64,000 bases of DNA from Flaccisagitta enflata (lineage: Eukaryota; Chaetognatha; Sagittoidea; Aphragmophora). Shown piece after piece: positions 41,331 through 52,325 of the stretch. The notes below the pieces were generated by a model. The model was not told the origin of the DNA. It saw only the letters and a program-made list of their open reading frames with translations, and made no database searches. The stretch covers positions 102,052,001 to 102,116,000 of the forward strand of contig OZ231126.1 in the NCBI GenBank assembly GCA_965153355.1, written 5' to 3'. Position numbers and translations under genes: made by a program. Every line of letters starts with the position of its first letter. Within the stretch, counting starts at the first letter, position 1.

Positions 41331-43199
41331 TCACTCTCTATAGTCGACCCGTCTCTTTTCTCTCAACCGCTTCGATCGTCTTCTTCGATCTTTCGGCGGA
41401 AAAGATGCATCATCGTCACTTTCGCCATCATTGTCGTCGTCATCATCGAAATGCTTTGACTGCGCACGCGTCGAGTCCTTCGAACTCTTTTTCGACCGCG
41501 TGTCTACCATTTCGCTCTTCTCTCTTGATCCCGATGGACGCTTCGATTTTCTCTCCAGTTTTCGGCCGCCATCTTGAAAATCTTCGTCATCATACCTCGT
41601 GTCATTTCGTTGACTTTTTCTTATATTTCTTTTGGACTTTTCTCGCTCAATACTACCTTCATGCGCTTTCGTACTCCAATGCTCATTATTATCATCATCG
41701 TTACCTTCCAAACCCCCTGGATTACTTTTCGCGAGCTTTTCTCCTTCTTTTACATCCATCGCATATCTATTCTTCACTGCTACGGTATCTCTCTGCTCCG
41801 CCCGTTCTACCTCCTGATTGAGATCCAACCCGGCCTTCTCTGCTTGCTGAGCAGTAAGTGATTTCATGTAGTCAGTATTGAGTATCCATGGATTGTTTGA
41901 ATGCATTGGGTGAATGTCATTTATATGTCGTCGAATAACTTTGTCCGTTTTTGAGTTTTTAATGAGTGCGGCTGACCTTGACAGAACTTTCACTATCTCT
42001 CCTACCCCCCATTTTGGCACCAAAGTTGATAGTCCCAATGATAATGGATGAGCGCGTGCGTAAGTTCTAAAATAGACTAAGTCTCCCTTTTGGATGTTGA
42101 GAGACTCAAACGTGTGAATGTTCGAGCGCTGGAGAGTTATATAACAGTTGTAATGTTCTCTCAAAAGCTTAATGATATGTCTCATTCTGTCTGTTACTTC
42201 TGTCCATTCGCCTTGATGTTGCATATCTTTTTTATTGCATAAAATGGCAGGGGAGTAAGGCATTGAGTCCCCGTTAGATGCTCCATAGGCATAATTAGCG
42301 GCCATGCCGTGTATTTCACCCAAATATATATTATTAGTGATAATGCTAAGATCTGTTAATCGGGCCTTTACATTAAAATCCCGGCCTTGTAGTACACTTT
42401 TTAAAACATGACTTAGTTTAGCCACACTTTTTTCGCTTTTATTTGCTTTTGCGTTTGACTTGCAAACAAATTTTAAACTTATTTTAAAGAGAGAATGTAA
42501 ACTAATGTTAAGCTTATTTACATATTCCGCGCCTTCATCGAATTGACAAACAGATACTCCTGAAAAGTACCTTAGATAATTATTGTATAGGCATGAGACT
42601 ACTGTACTTGCTTTTCTATCCTTGAGATAAAAGTACTGATTGTACCCGACCACCGGGTTTACAACACATAAAATCCAGTATTTTTTTGTAGCTCGATCAT
42701 CCCAGGGATTTTTCTTTTTATCTTGGGGCCCTTTGGAGCCCGTATATTCTAGGGGTCCCTTCAAATCGGCTGAAAGCTGGCAAATACTATTCAGATCTAG
42801 AAAGCTCTTGAATTTTGACCCAATAATTTTTCGATTAAGGTGAAATTCTGAACAAATAGTACATGCTTTGCATACATCAAGAATAACATTATACATTGCT
42901 GGACACCAATACTTGCAGGCTAAAACAGTGTATGTAAATATACTTCCTCGATGGCAAGTTAAGTGATGTCTGGTTGCAAGACGCGCTAAATCTTGAGAGG
43001 GCAGGCACAGTACAGCCCTAGCCTTATCCCCCTTTTTTGGAAAAATCAGCCTGAAAATTAAATTTGAGAATAAAAATACTGATTGAAAATCATCCAGCAA
43101 TATTCTAGCCATTCTACTCGTTTTCCGTATTACATCAATATCATGATCTTGCATAGTTAATTCTCCTTTAAGCAATTTTCTCAAAACTATAAAATCCAA
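41331..43199 (-). CDS. Retroelement integrase with long charged C-terminus (isolated fragment of pol)
   Basis: ORF of 622 residues. An HHCC zinc-binding module is present (H79/H83 in RHHLTCHRG, cysteines C110/C113/C116 in DVCKACTIC). The catalytic core has D145 (LSADLKGPL), D221 (VCQFDEGAEYV) and E256 (NKSEKSVAK), the last two 34 residues apart, consistent with a D,D-35-E enzyme. After the core, residues about 370-420 look like the C-terminal beta domain (LNIQKGDLVYFRTYARAHP, WGVGEIVKVL). The last about 170 residues are a repetitive charged tail (Asp, Lys, Arg, Ser). No protease, reverse transcriptase or RNase H lies in the expected upstream position; a minisatellite starts about 70 bp away. 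So it is a remnant of a larger element or a domesticated integrase. The first D context lacks the usual DxxGP spacing seen in Ty3 elements. Confidence 0.75.
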   Translation of the reverse strand: MDFIVLRKLLKGELTMQDHDIDVIRKTSRMARILLDDFQSVFLFSNLIFRLIFPKKGDKARAVLCLPSQDLARLATRHHLTCHRGSIFTYTVLACKYWCPAMYNVILDVCKACTICSEFHLNRKIIGSKFKSFLDLNSICQLSADLKGPLEYTGSKGPQDKKKNPWDDRATKKYWILCVVNPVVGYNQYFYLKDRKASTVVSCLYNNYLRYFSGVSVCQFDEGAEYVNKLNISLHSLFKISLKFVCKSNAKANKSEKSVAKLSHVLKSVLQGRDFNVKARLTDLSIITNNIYLGEIHGMAANYAYGASNGDSMPYSPAILCNKKDMQHQGEWTEVTDRMRHIIKLLREHYNCYITLQRSNIHTFESLNIQKGDLVYFRTYARAHPLSLGLSTLVPKWGVGEIVKVLSRSAALIKNSKTDKVIRRHINDIHPMHSNNPWILNTDYMKSLTAQQAEKAGLDLNQEVERAEQRDTVAVKNRYAMDVKEGEKLAKSNPGGLEGNDDDNNEHWSTKAHEGSIEREKSKRNIRKSQRNDTRYDDEDFQDGGRKLERKSKRPSGSREKSEMVDTRSKKSSKDSTRAQSKHFDDDDDNDGESDDDASFPPKDRRRRSKRLREKRRVDYRE

Positions 43200-43261
43200 A
43201 TCTCGAGTTTGGCAGGATAAAAAATACTTATGGTTAGATTGAATCTCATCGGCTAAATGCC

Positions 43262-43740
43262 CTTTTTGGGCAGCGGCCCCGCAGGGGCTCTATCACCCAC
43301 TTAACCACCCACCTTCCACCCTCACACTGGCCCTAAATGACCACCTATCAAGCTCCTAGGCCTATCTCCAACTCTATCACCACCAACCACCACCTTCCAC
43401 CCTCACACTGGCCCTAAATGACCACCTATCAAGCTCTAGGCTTCTCTCAACTCTATCCACCCTGTACACCACCTTTCACCCTCACACTGGCCCTAAATGA
43501 CCACCTATCCAGCTCCTAGGCCTGTCTCCAACTCTATATCACCTGCTCCACCACCTTCCACCCACTCACACACTGGCCCTAAATGACCACCTATCAAGCT
43601 CCTAGGCCTATCTCAACTCTATCCACCCATAACCACCACCTTCCACCCTCACACTGGCCCTAAATGACCACCTATCAAGCTCCTAGGCCTATCTCAACTC
43701 TATCCACCCATAACCACCACCTTCCACCCTAGCAACGGCC
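43262..43740. repeat. ~85-bp minisatellite, about five units
   Basis: Units contain CACACTGGCCCTAAATGACC, then ACCTATCAAGCTCCTAGGCC and CTCAACTCTATCCACC. The array is preceded at 43267 by GGGCAGCGGCCCCGCAGGGG, a module shared with the foldback elements at 46.7-48.4 kb. Opposite-strand copies of the unit occur at about 50865-50955. Confidence 0.88.
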
Positions 43741-44800
43741 AAACAAGCGATATTCTTGCAGAACATATTGCGGGAAAGTTGTACCCTGTCATCAAATACA
43801 ACTGCAACGAAAGAAACCTTTAATGCACTTAAAATATTCATATTGTAAAATTCTGCTTTGTATCATCGGAAAGCACATAACCTATTGGCTCCAGCATTTT
43901 AGTTTCTACATGATTTATAATTTTGACAAGATATTCCTTAAAAAATGTCATTTTTTGGCAATTTTTCATGTAAAAACTAATTTCATAAAAATTGAATCAA
44001 AATGACGAGATTTGTTAAGAATACTTGTGAATACATTAATTTTTTGCATTTTTCAAATTCTTTTAACAATGAAATGAATTTTGGTTTTTGTTAAAATATT
44101 TTACCTTTCAAAACTTGCTCAAACTTGTCTATTAACTTTTTCACTAAAAAAGATGTTGTGGCCAAACCATTTGAGCCAGAGCTTTGAAATTTTGCATGAA
44201 AAAACCATAGATCATATGCTTTCAGATAATACAAAGCAGAATTTCTCAACATGAATGCCTTACACACAATAAAAGTTTCTTTTGTTGCAATTGCGATTGA
44301 TGGCAGGGTAGCAACTTGATGTAAAGCTAAAGCAGTGCTCCCTCAAACAAGCTTGAGGGCAACAGTCGCGTGCATCATCCTATATTAACACAAATGGTAC
44401 AAAAATGTTAAAAAATGTTAAAAGATGTTTCAGAAAATAAAATGTTGAAAAATGTCTAAAAATGTTAAGAAATTTTAAAAATGTAAAAACAATGAAAAAA
44501 AAGGTTGAAATTGTCATAAATTCAAGAATGTAACGGGACGGATTGACCGACAGACCGACGGACTGACCGAGAGACCAAGATGTAGAGTCGCGTGCACGCG
44601 ACTGAAAATCTATCAAAATAACCATGGAAAAAACAAAAAAACGAGACGCAATATTTGGACTGTTGATTGCTTCATAACTAAAAATGTTAAACACTTAAAA
44701 TCCATGACGGTTTAAAGAGCTTTAAAAATCTTTCAATTGAGCTCATCCTTATCATTCTAGCTTCAAAACCTCAGAATTGATACAGCTCAAAAACGAAATG
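43741..44800. other. Gene-free interval with AT-rich repeats and hairpin terminus
   Basis: No supported gene. 43820-44240 has a loose inverted relation around TTTCATGTAAAA/TTTTGCATGAAAAA and GCTTTGTATCAT/GATACAAAG-like words. 44395-44510 is an AAAATGTT-type array. GACC/GACGG-rich sequence at 44525-44575 leads to the palindrome AGTCGCGTGCACGCGACT at 44586-44603. Confidence 0.6.
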
Positions 44801-46217
44801 GAATTGTGAATTAGGGGTGGGGATAATGCACCTTAGTCAACGGATCAAGCTGCAGGTGATGAATATGTGCTAACATGATGAGAATATATGGTATACCAAG
44901 TTTCAGGACCTTTGGAACAGTTTCAGCCTAGCCCTCCACCCCCCCTGCCCCCAGGGCTTCAAAATCCAGAAAAAAACGATTTTTTTTGTTATTTTAAGCA
45001 TGTTTTGCCTTCCAAATGTGTTAAAAAATGATAGAAAATACTAAAACACATTCTACAATGTGCAACCTGACATGTGATTACCCATTTGGGCTGTGATACA
45101 GGATTTTTTATGGGTATAGACACTCCAGAATTACTGCAAAATGATGATTTTTGCCAGTTTTAAGTAATTTAAGTTATATTGTGATATCATCTGTATGAAA
45201 ATTTATGTTACATGTTCATGGCAAGTATGTCGTTAGGGGCAGTCTGTGGGTGGGAAGGGGCAGTAATGCAGGTGAGCTGGGGCTGTCTTGTAGGTGGGCA
45301 GGGGCTGTTATGCTTAAAAATCACAATTTAGGCCAATTTTGCATCATTGTATTATTTCGTATTATGAACCAACCCTAGGATGGATGGGCACACTCTCTTA
45401 AAGAGTCGCTTTGCAAGCAACTTAAACATGAAAAAATGAATAATGATATTGTACATCTCAAAGCAGACACATTTTTTATTATTACATCAGTTTTGCAATC
45501 AAATCTAAAAAATGTTGCTAAAATGTGTCTTTGCTGTTGTTTTATCCAAAGCGAATTTCATGATCATATTTGAGAGTGGTATGAAAAGGATTCCTAAGGT
45601 GAGTGGTATGCAACCTAGCATCATAACCCAAATAGATAATCACATGTCAGGTTGCACATTTTAGAATGGTTCATGATAGGAAAATTTGCAATAATGCAAA
45701 ATTGACCAAAATTGTGATTTCTAAGCATAACAGCCCCTGCCCACCTGCATTACTGCCCCTGCCCACCCACTGACTGCCCCTTACAACATACTTGCCATAA
45801 ACATGTAACATAAATTTTTGAACAGATGATATCACAACATAACTTGAATTACTTAAAACTGGCAAAAATCATCATTTTGCAGTAATTCTGGCGGGTCTAT
45901 ACCCATAAAAAATCCTGTATCACACCCCAAATAGATAATCACATGTCAGGTTACACATCTTAGAATGTGTTTTAGTAGTTTCTATCATTTTTTAACACAT
46001 TTGGAAGGCAAAACATGCTTAAAATAGCAAAAAAATCGCTTTTTCTGGGGTTTGAACTCCTGGGGCAGGGGGGGGGGGGGTGGAGGGCTAGGCTGAAACT
46101 GTTCCAAAGGTCCTGAAACTTGGTATACCATCTATTCTCATCATGTTAGCACATATTATTCACCTGCAGCTTGATCCGTTGACTAAGGTGCATTATCCCC
46201 ACCCCTATTGTGAATTC
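44801..46217. mobile_element. 1.4-kb foldback element with ~550-bp arms
   Basis: The left arm (about 44801-45350) and right arm (about 45670-46217) are complementary over nearly their whole length with few mismatches. Shared words include GGTGGGGATAATGCACCTTA, CAGGACCTTTGGAACAGTTT, CACATGTCAGGTT, and TTTATGGGTATAGAC. The ends are GAATT(G/C)(T/A)(G/C)AAT-like. It has no transposase. The loop of about 320 bp is AT-rich. It could give long dsRNA if transcribed. Confidence 0.88.
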
Positions 46218-46669
46218 AGCTTGGTTTCATCTTGTAGAGAAATGATAAATTCTTCATTTTTACCTTAGATTTTGTACCATTCATTTTATTTACTTATTCT
46301 ACAGATAAAATAAGATAAGATAAGATAAGATAAAAAGTGCCCTGTTGACAAGCGCTGAAATCAGCTCTTTTTGGCATTTTGAAAAGTGAGTGTTGAACTT
46401 ATATCTTATGTCATTTCTAAACGAGATGAGCCACCAATTTCTGCTCAGTCTAGATTTGTAGAGTTTTTGAAGCTTTTTTTTTTAATGCTCCTGAATTTTA
46501 AGTATAAAGTATAAGCGGTTTTCATTTCAATTTCAAGAATTGAGCGGCTTTTTTTTTCTGACCATTGTTATTTATAATTCAGCGGAAATGGGAATTTATG
46601 TCCATGGCAACTGACCCTCATGGGTGATGAAGCATAGTGCATGCTTGAAACACCTCATTCCAAACGTCT

Positions 46670-48435
46670 CTATAAATAATAATAGCAGCCCAAAGGCAGT
46701 AAGTGGTCAGCGGTACCCGTGCCCTGCTTGAGTAGTAAGTGATTTAGTTGAAAGGGAGCAGGGCAGCGGCCCCGAAGGGGACGAAGTCCTGTAGAACACA
46801 GGGGGAATCTGTCCGTCCGTCCATCCGTCCGTCCGTCTGCCTTCTGTCCAGGATGCCCTGTTATTCAAATTTTCATTGAATACCATGAAGAAATGACAAA
46901 AGGCAGTTCATGGACAATGGTACCCTTGAACTTCTCTAATTTGTAGGTTAAATTGAAGGAAGAGCAGGCCAGGATCTGGGTCTCTGAGGCTAAAATCTGG
47001 GTCTCTGAGGCCAGAATCTGAGTCTCTGAGGCCAGGATTTAGGTCTTTGAGGCTAGGATTTAGGTCTTTGAGGCCAGAACCTAGGTCTTGGAGGTCAGAA
47101 TTTGGGTCCCAGAGATCAGGATCTGGGTCTTTAAGACTAGGATGTGGGTTTTAGAAGCCAGAATCTAAGTTTAAGGGGCCAAAATTCAGGTTTTTAAGCC
47201 AGATTTGGCCCATTTTGCCTGGATTTGGGCCATTTTGCCAGGAATTAGCCCATTTTGCCTGGATTTGGGCCATTTTGCTTGGATTTGGGCCATTTTGCTC
47301 GGATTTGGGCCCCAAAGGAGACGAAGCCCTGAGGATGGGGCTGGGGGGGGGGACGGACGGACGGACGTACGGACGGACAGATTCCCCCTGTGTTCTACAG
47401 GACTTCGTCCCCTTCGGGGCCGCTGCCCAAAAGGCTTTTATTTCATTGAGAGTTTTTTTTTCTTTCCTTTTCTTTCCTTCCTTTTTTTTTCTTTTTTTTT
47501 CTTTTTTTTTTTTCTTTTCCTTTTTTGGGCAGCGGCCCCGAAGGGGACAAAGTCCTGAGAGTTTTTTTTTCTTTCCTTTTCTTTCCTTCCTTTTTTTTTC
47601 TTTTTTTTTCTTTTTTTTTTTCTTTTCCTTTTTTGGGCAGCGGCCCCGAAGGGGACAAAGTCCTGTAGAACACAGGGGGAATCTGTCCGTCCGTACGTCC
47701 GTCCGTCCGTCCCCCCCCCCGCCCCACCCTCGGCTTCGTCTCCTTTGGGGCCCAAATTCAAACTGCATGGCCCAAATCCAAGCAAAATGGTCCAAATCCG
47801 CCCAAAATTGGCCAAATCCAGGCAAAATGGCCTATGACCAGGTAAAATGGGCCTTATCTGGCTAGCAAACCTAAATTCTAGCCTGAGTTCTATCATCTTG
47901 GCCCCTTAAACTTAGATTCTGGCTCCAAAAACCCACATCCAAGCCTTAGAGACCCAGATCCTAACCTTTGGGACCCAGATTCTGACCTCCAAGACCTAGG
48001 TGCTGGCCTAAAAGACCTAAATCCTAGCCTCGGAGGACCAAATCCTGACCTCAGAAACTGAAATCCTTGCTTCTGAGACCAAGAAATTGGTCTCTGAGAC
48101 CCATATTCTGGCCTCAGAGACCCAGATCCTGGCCTGCTCCTGCCTCAACTTAACCTACAAACTATACAAAAATGGCAAGGGTACCATTGTCCATATTCTG
48201 CCTTTCGTCAGTTCTCCTTGATATTCAATGAAAATTTTAATAACAGGGCATCCTGGACAGAAGGAAGGCAAACAGGATGGATGGACAGACGGACAGATTC
48301 CCCCTGTGTTCTACAGGACTTCGTCCCCTTCGGGGCCGCTGCCCTGCTCCCTCTCAACCTTCATCACTTCCTACTCAAGCAGGGCACGGGTACCGCTGAC
48401 CACTTACTGCCTTTGGGCTGCTATTATTTTTTGAG
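46670..48435. mobile_element. 1.76-kb nested foldback element with minisatellite arms
   Basis: Left and right ends are complementary (AGCAGCCCAAAGGCAGTAAG with CGGTACCCGTGCCCTGCTTG near 46705, mirrored near 48375-48430). Both arms contain about 30-bp units of GGTCTCTGAGGCCAGAATCT type (46970-47160 and, inverted, 47930-48140). An inner inverted pair at about 47345-47430 and 47634-47720 carries the module GGGCAGCGGCCCCGAAGGGG plus ACAGGGGGAATCTGTCCGTC. The centre has two direct copies of a CT-rich segment. Lys-rich and Phe-rich ORFs across it are artefacts. Confidence 0.85.
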
Positions 48436-48487
48436 AGCCTTATCTTTTTAATAAAATTCATGACATTAATAGTCGCAAAAGCGTTAG

Positions 48488-48990
48488 ATGGTCAGCGGTA
48501 CCCATGCCCTGCCTATGTAGGTTGTGCTTAAAGTTGAGGGGCAGGGCAGCGGCCCTGAAGGGGTCGATGACCTTTGCTTTCACACAGGGGAATTTTCTCC
48601 TTCTTTTCCTCCTCCGTACACCCCCCCCCCACTCAAATCCTAGCCTCTAAGCCCAAATCCCAGTCTCGAGGCCCAAATCCCAGTCTCAAGGCCTAAATCC
48701 CAGCCTTGTGGCTCAAATCCCATCCTCAAGGCTCAAATCCCATCCTTGAGGTCCAAATTCCACCCATGAGGCCCAAATCCTAGCCTCATGGGTGGGATTT
48801 GAGTCTCGAGGATGGAATTAGAGCCTTGAGGATGGAATTTGAGCCTCAAGGCCTTGAGACTGGGATTAGGGCCTCGAGACTGGGATTTGGGCCTTGAGGC
48901 TAGAATTTGAGGGGGGGACGGACGTAGGAGAAGAAGGAGAAAATTCCCCTGTTTGAAAGCATAGGTCATCAACCCCTTTCACGCATTTAA
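48488..48990. mobile_element. Third foldback element of the same family, ~0.5 kb
   Basis: The left end GGTCAGCGGTACCCATGCCC with GGGCAGCGGCCCTGAAGGGG repeats the ends of the neighbouring element. The arm GGTCGATGACCTTTGCTTTC/CAGGGGAATTTTCTCC at 48559-48605 is inverted at about 48930-48978. Between them are about twelve 20-bp units of CAAATCCCAGTCTCGAGGCC, in both orientations. The right terminus is incomplete. Confidence 0.75.
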
Positions 48991-49189
48991 TATGACATCG
49001 TACAAGTATTTGAGCAGGGCCGGTCTCTGAGACCACCTGAATATGATCGGGATGTGTCTTCTGAAGGCCGGAAAACTTTCGGCAAAAAAATTCCGCTCAG
49101 GAAAATTCGTCCAACCTCTACTGCTCCACAGAGGAAAATGTCCTATTTTACACTCATTTTTATCAAAACTAGCCAAAATTTTTAAATCT

Positions 49190-50110
49190 TCGTAAAATCA
49201 AAAATCCTGTCCTTGTAAGAGTAAACCTTTGGGATACGGCTCATTCAACGCGCATTGTTTAGTAGTTTTTCTGTAAAAAATTTCAGCTCAATCGGTCAAG
49301 TGGTTGTAGAGAAAATCGAATTTCTTTTCAAAAAAGGCAACTTAATTTTACTCTTTTTTTTTCTGACACGGTTTATAGCAACTCCGTATATGCACGTGTT
49401 TGCAAGATATGGCTCCCATGGCTAAGATAGATCCAAAGTATGATGCATTGGGCTCTAAAAGCCGCGTGGCGAGCCGAGGCGACCCCCAACTGACCGCTCT
49501 ATAACTTATTATTCACCTTCAGGTCCAAATCGCTAAAAAATAGAACTCACGAAATTTTTAAATATTCATAAAATCATAATTCCTATTCTTATGGGAGTAA
49601 AACTTTGGGATAGGGCTCATTTGACGCACATTTTTTAGTAGTTTCTCTGATAAAAATTCCCGCTCCATCGGTCAAGCGGTTGGTTGCCGAGAAAAATGAA
49701 TTTCTTTTTCAAAAAAGGCCTGAAAATTAGAATTTTTTCTCATTTTTACGTTTTAAAATTCAACGTACACGCGTGTACGCAAGATATTGCTCCCATGGCC
49801 AAGATAGATCCAAAGGGATGCATTGGGGTGTAAAAGCCGCATGGCGAGCCGAGGCGACCCACAACTGACCGTTCAACAACTTATCATTCACCATCAGGTC
49901 AAAATCGCTAATAAACTAAACACACGAAATTTATAGATCTTCATAAAATCATAATACCTGTTTTAATTAGTCTGAAATTTTAGGATAAGGCTTTTAAATA
50001 GTTTTTCTGTACAAAATTTCAACTCAATCGGTCAAGGGGTTGTCAAGAAAACTGAATTTCTTTTCCAAAAAAGGCCTTAAAATCAGAATCTTTCCTCTCA
50101 ATTTCACCGT
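49190..50110. repeat. Three diverged tandem units of ~360-376 bp
   Basis: The phrase TC(A/G)(A/C)TCGGTCAAG recurs at about 49293, 49669 and 50029. Each unit also has AGTAGTTTTTCTG, AAAAAAGGC and, in two, CCCATGGC(T/C)AAGATAGATCC and GCGAGCCGAGGCGACCC. No ORF. A satellite-like or degenerate transposon array. Confidence 0.8.
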
Positions 50111-50171
50111 TTACGAATTACGACTCAATGTACACCTAACATCGGGTCAGTTCCTATTCGTGACAACGGCG

Positions 50172-50625
50172 TTTTTAGTCGCGTGCACGCGACTCTACAA
50201 CCCGCTTTGTCCATCGGTCGGTCGGTCGGTTGGTCCGTCACACTTTATTTTTTTTTATGATTTTATTTCTTGGACCTCACTGCTCCTGCCCACGTTGTCC
50301 AGTGACCTCAAATATGGCCCCTGCCCACCCGCACGCGACTTCGGTTGCTGTGTATCCGGCCTTGTTAACAAGCCACTTGGTCGCTCACTACATTTGTTCA
50401 CTCGCACCGCTCACTCTGCTCTGCAGCATAAGGCTTGTCTCATCCACAGACTCGCTCACTCACTTTGCTCATTCACTTTGCTCACTCACTTCACTCCCTC
50501 GTGGAATAGTTGAGATTTATGAATGTCCTGATTTATACCTTATTCTCTTCATCTCAAGAAAAGCCTTTTTTAGTCGCAGACACGCGACTCTACACCTTCC
50601 CGTGTCGGTCGATAGGTTCGTCCTA
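50172..50625. repeat. Two hairpin-terminus modules in reverse orientation
   Basis: At 50172-50194, TTTTT is followed by the perfect palindrome AGTCGCGTGCACGCGACT, CTCTACA and a GGTC-rich tract. At 50568-50589 a second copy is imperfect (AGTCGCAGACACGCGACT). Between them are GCTCACT-type repeats at 50440-50510. Related copies are near 44.6, 56.6, 58.6 and 59.0 kb. Confidence 0.75.
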
Positions 50626-50864
50626 GGTGTTGCAATACTTATATCCTAGGTAGTATTTAGTTATTTCTATTAATTACAGAAATATGCCGTCGTATAAAGT
50701 TACAAACGAGTTGAAACGTACTGTAAAAGGATGACTTTTGGAAAAAGAAAGAAAAAAAACCAACAAACCACTAAGTGCGTGAGAGGTGATGAATAAAAAT
50801 TTCGAATTCGGAGGTGGGAGGGAAGGCGGCGACCATTTGACAAGTAATTTTCCTTGATAAGTGG

Positions 50865-50957
50865 TCATTCTGGGCCAGTGTGATGGTAGTTAGGGGTGGT
50901 AAATGATGAGATAAGTAATTCTCCTTGATAGGTGGTCATTCTGGGCCAGTGTGAAGT
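50865..50957. repeat. Inverted copies of the 43.3-kb minisatellite unit
   Basis: Two copies of CTTGATA(A/G)GTGGTCATTC then TGGGCCAGTGTGA, the reverse complement of the minisatellite core at 43.3-43.7 kb. Confidence 0.75.
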
Positions 50958-51359
50958 TGCATTGTTTTTTTTTCAGTCCAGATTTAGAATTAGGCAATGT
51001 CAGGCTCTGATATGATGAGAGGCGATCTCAAAAAGTGATGTCAGCAAATAACGTCATGTCGCACACCACTTCCGGTTTAGGTAGAAATGAATTTTAAAAT
51101 CCCCTAAAATTAAAAACATATTACTACGAGCTATCTCTATCTCTTCGGGGCAGTTCCAATCTCGAGTTGATATCGTAAAAATATAATGCGCGCAATAACC
51201 TGTCTTCACTTCGTTTCTTGCCTGGTCTCTACATTAGGCGTCGGGAAATTATCAACAAGGCCGGATACACGGCTACCATGGTCGCGTGAGGGTGGGCAGG
51301 AGCAGTGCTGGAGAAGGTCACTAGGGCATCTGGGCAGGAGCCGTAAGCTAAAAAAACTC

Positions 51360-51650
51360 AAAAACGCCGAAAAAGTAATAGTCACAAATGCGTTGGATGG
51401 TCAGCCGTACCCGTGCCCTGCCTAAGTAGGTTGTGGTTGAAGTTGAGGGGGGAGCAGGGCAGCGGCCCCGAAGGGGTCGATGACCTATGCTTTCACACAT
51501 ATGGGGGATTTTCTCCTTCGTCTCCTCCTCCTCCTCCGTCCCTCCCCCCCCTCAAATCCCAGTCTCGAGGCCCAAATTCCAGTCTCGAGGCCCAAATCCC
51601 AGTCTTGAGGCCCAAATCCCTGCCTCAAGGCCCAAATCCTAGCCTCCTTT
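51360..51650. repeat. Partial foldback-family terminus
   Basis: GGTCAGCCGTACCCGTGCCC, then GGGCAGCGGCCCCGAAGGGG and GGTCGATGACCTATGCTTTC, then CAAATCCCAGTCTCGAGGCC-type 20-bp units to about 51640. This is one arm of the element family seen at 48.5 kb, without a partner arm nearby. Confidence 0.75.
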
Positions 51651-52047
51651 TTCTTGCGATGGCGGGAATGGCGGAAACGTCGCCCATTGATGACGTTGAG
51701 ACAAAGAAGAAGAGTCCCGTCGCAAAGATGACCGCTCCTGTGGCGTAGGCGGAGCCGTCTGTGACTTGAATGATGTAGACGAAGCCGCCCTTGACGTGGA
51801 TGGCGTAAATAACGCCCTTCGTGTCGTAAATGACGCTGACGACCGCGTTTGTGACGTAAATGACGCCGACTTCCGCGTCCGTGGTGTAGATGACGCTGAC
51901 AATCGCGTCTGTGGCGTAAACGACAAAAACGGCGGCGCCTGTGAAAGAGACGACGCCGGTATTCGCATCCTTGGCGTAGACATCGGCGCCCGTGGCGTGA
52001 ATGGCGCAGAAGACGCAGAAGAAGATGGCGCTGACAATTGCGCCCAT
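51625..52047 (-). CDS. Possible 3' exon(s) with hydrophobic repeats, uncertain
   Basis: ORF of 140 residues: a hydrophobic start (GAIVSAIFFCVFCAIHATGA) and about six 10-residue repeats of VIYxTDAxVS type encoded by a 30-bp minisatellite, then a further hydrophobic segment (GAVIFATGLFFFVST) and a basic end. The opposite strand is equally open (Asp/Val-rich). It may be membrane-spanning exons downstream of the large ORF at 52.3-55.3 kb, or just a translated minisatellite. I lean slightly to a real exon because both hydrophobic blocks lie on the same strand as that ORF. Confidence 0.3.
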   Translation of the reverse strand: MGAIVSAIFFCVFCAIHATGADVYAKDANTGVVSFTGAAVFVVYATDAIVSVIYTTDAEVGVIYVTNAVVSVIYDTKGVIYAIHVKGGFVYIIQVTDGSAYATGAVIFATGLFFFVSTSSMGDVSAIPAIARKRRLGFGP

Positions 52048-52325
52048 AGTTGCTCGGATAAGGAAGATTTTCAGATATCACTTTCTTCTTCTTTTTCCTT
52101 GCTCGCAGAAAGGTCTTTTGATCGAAGAATCGATGCATCTCCTCCTCTTCCTCCTCCTTCCCTTCCTCTTCTTCGAAATATGAGGCATTACAAGAAGAAA
52201 GACGAAGAGATTGGCGATTTCCATTTCGCCGAACTAAGGTTATCATTGAAAGTCCTTCCTCCTCCTCCTCCTTCCCTTCCTCCTCCCCTTCCTCATCGCC
52301 GATCATCGAAGACTGATGAGGCTGA

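Noticed and set aside
43262-43740. CRISPR-like array
   Set aside because: Units are contiguous and similar throughout with no unique spacers; it is a minisatellite in an animal genome.
47151-47896. Lys-rich and Phe-rich ORFs of 100-220 codons
   Set aside because: They cross CT-rich direct copies and inverted arms of a foldback element and change frame between copies.
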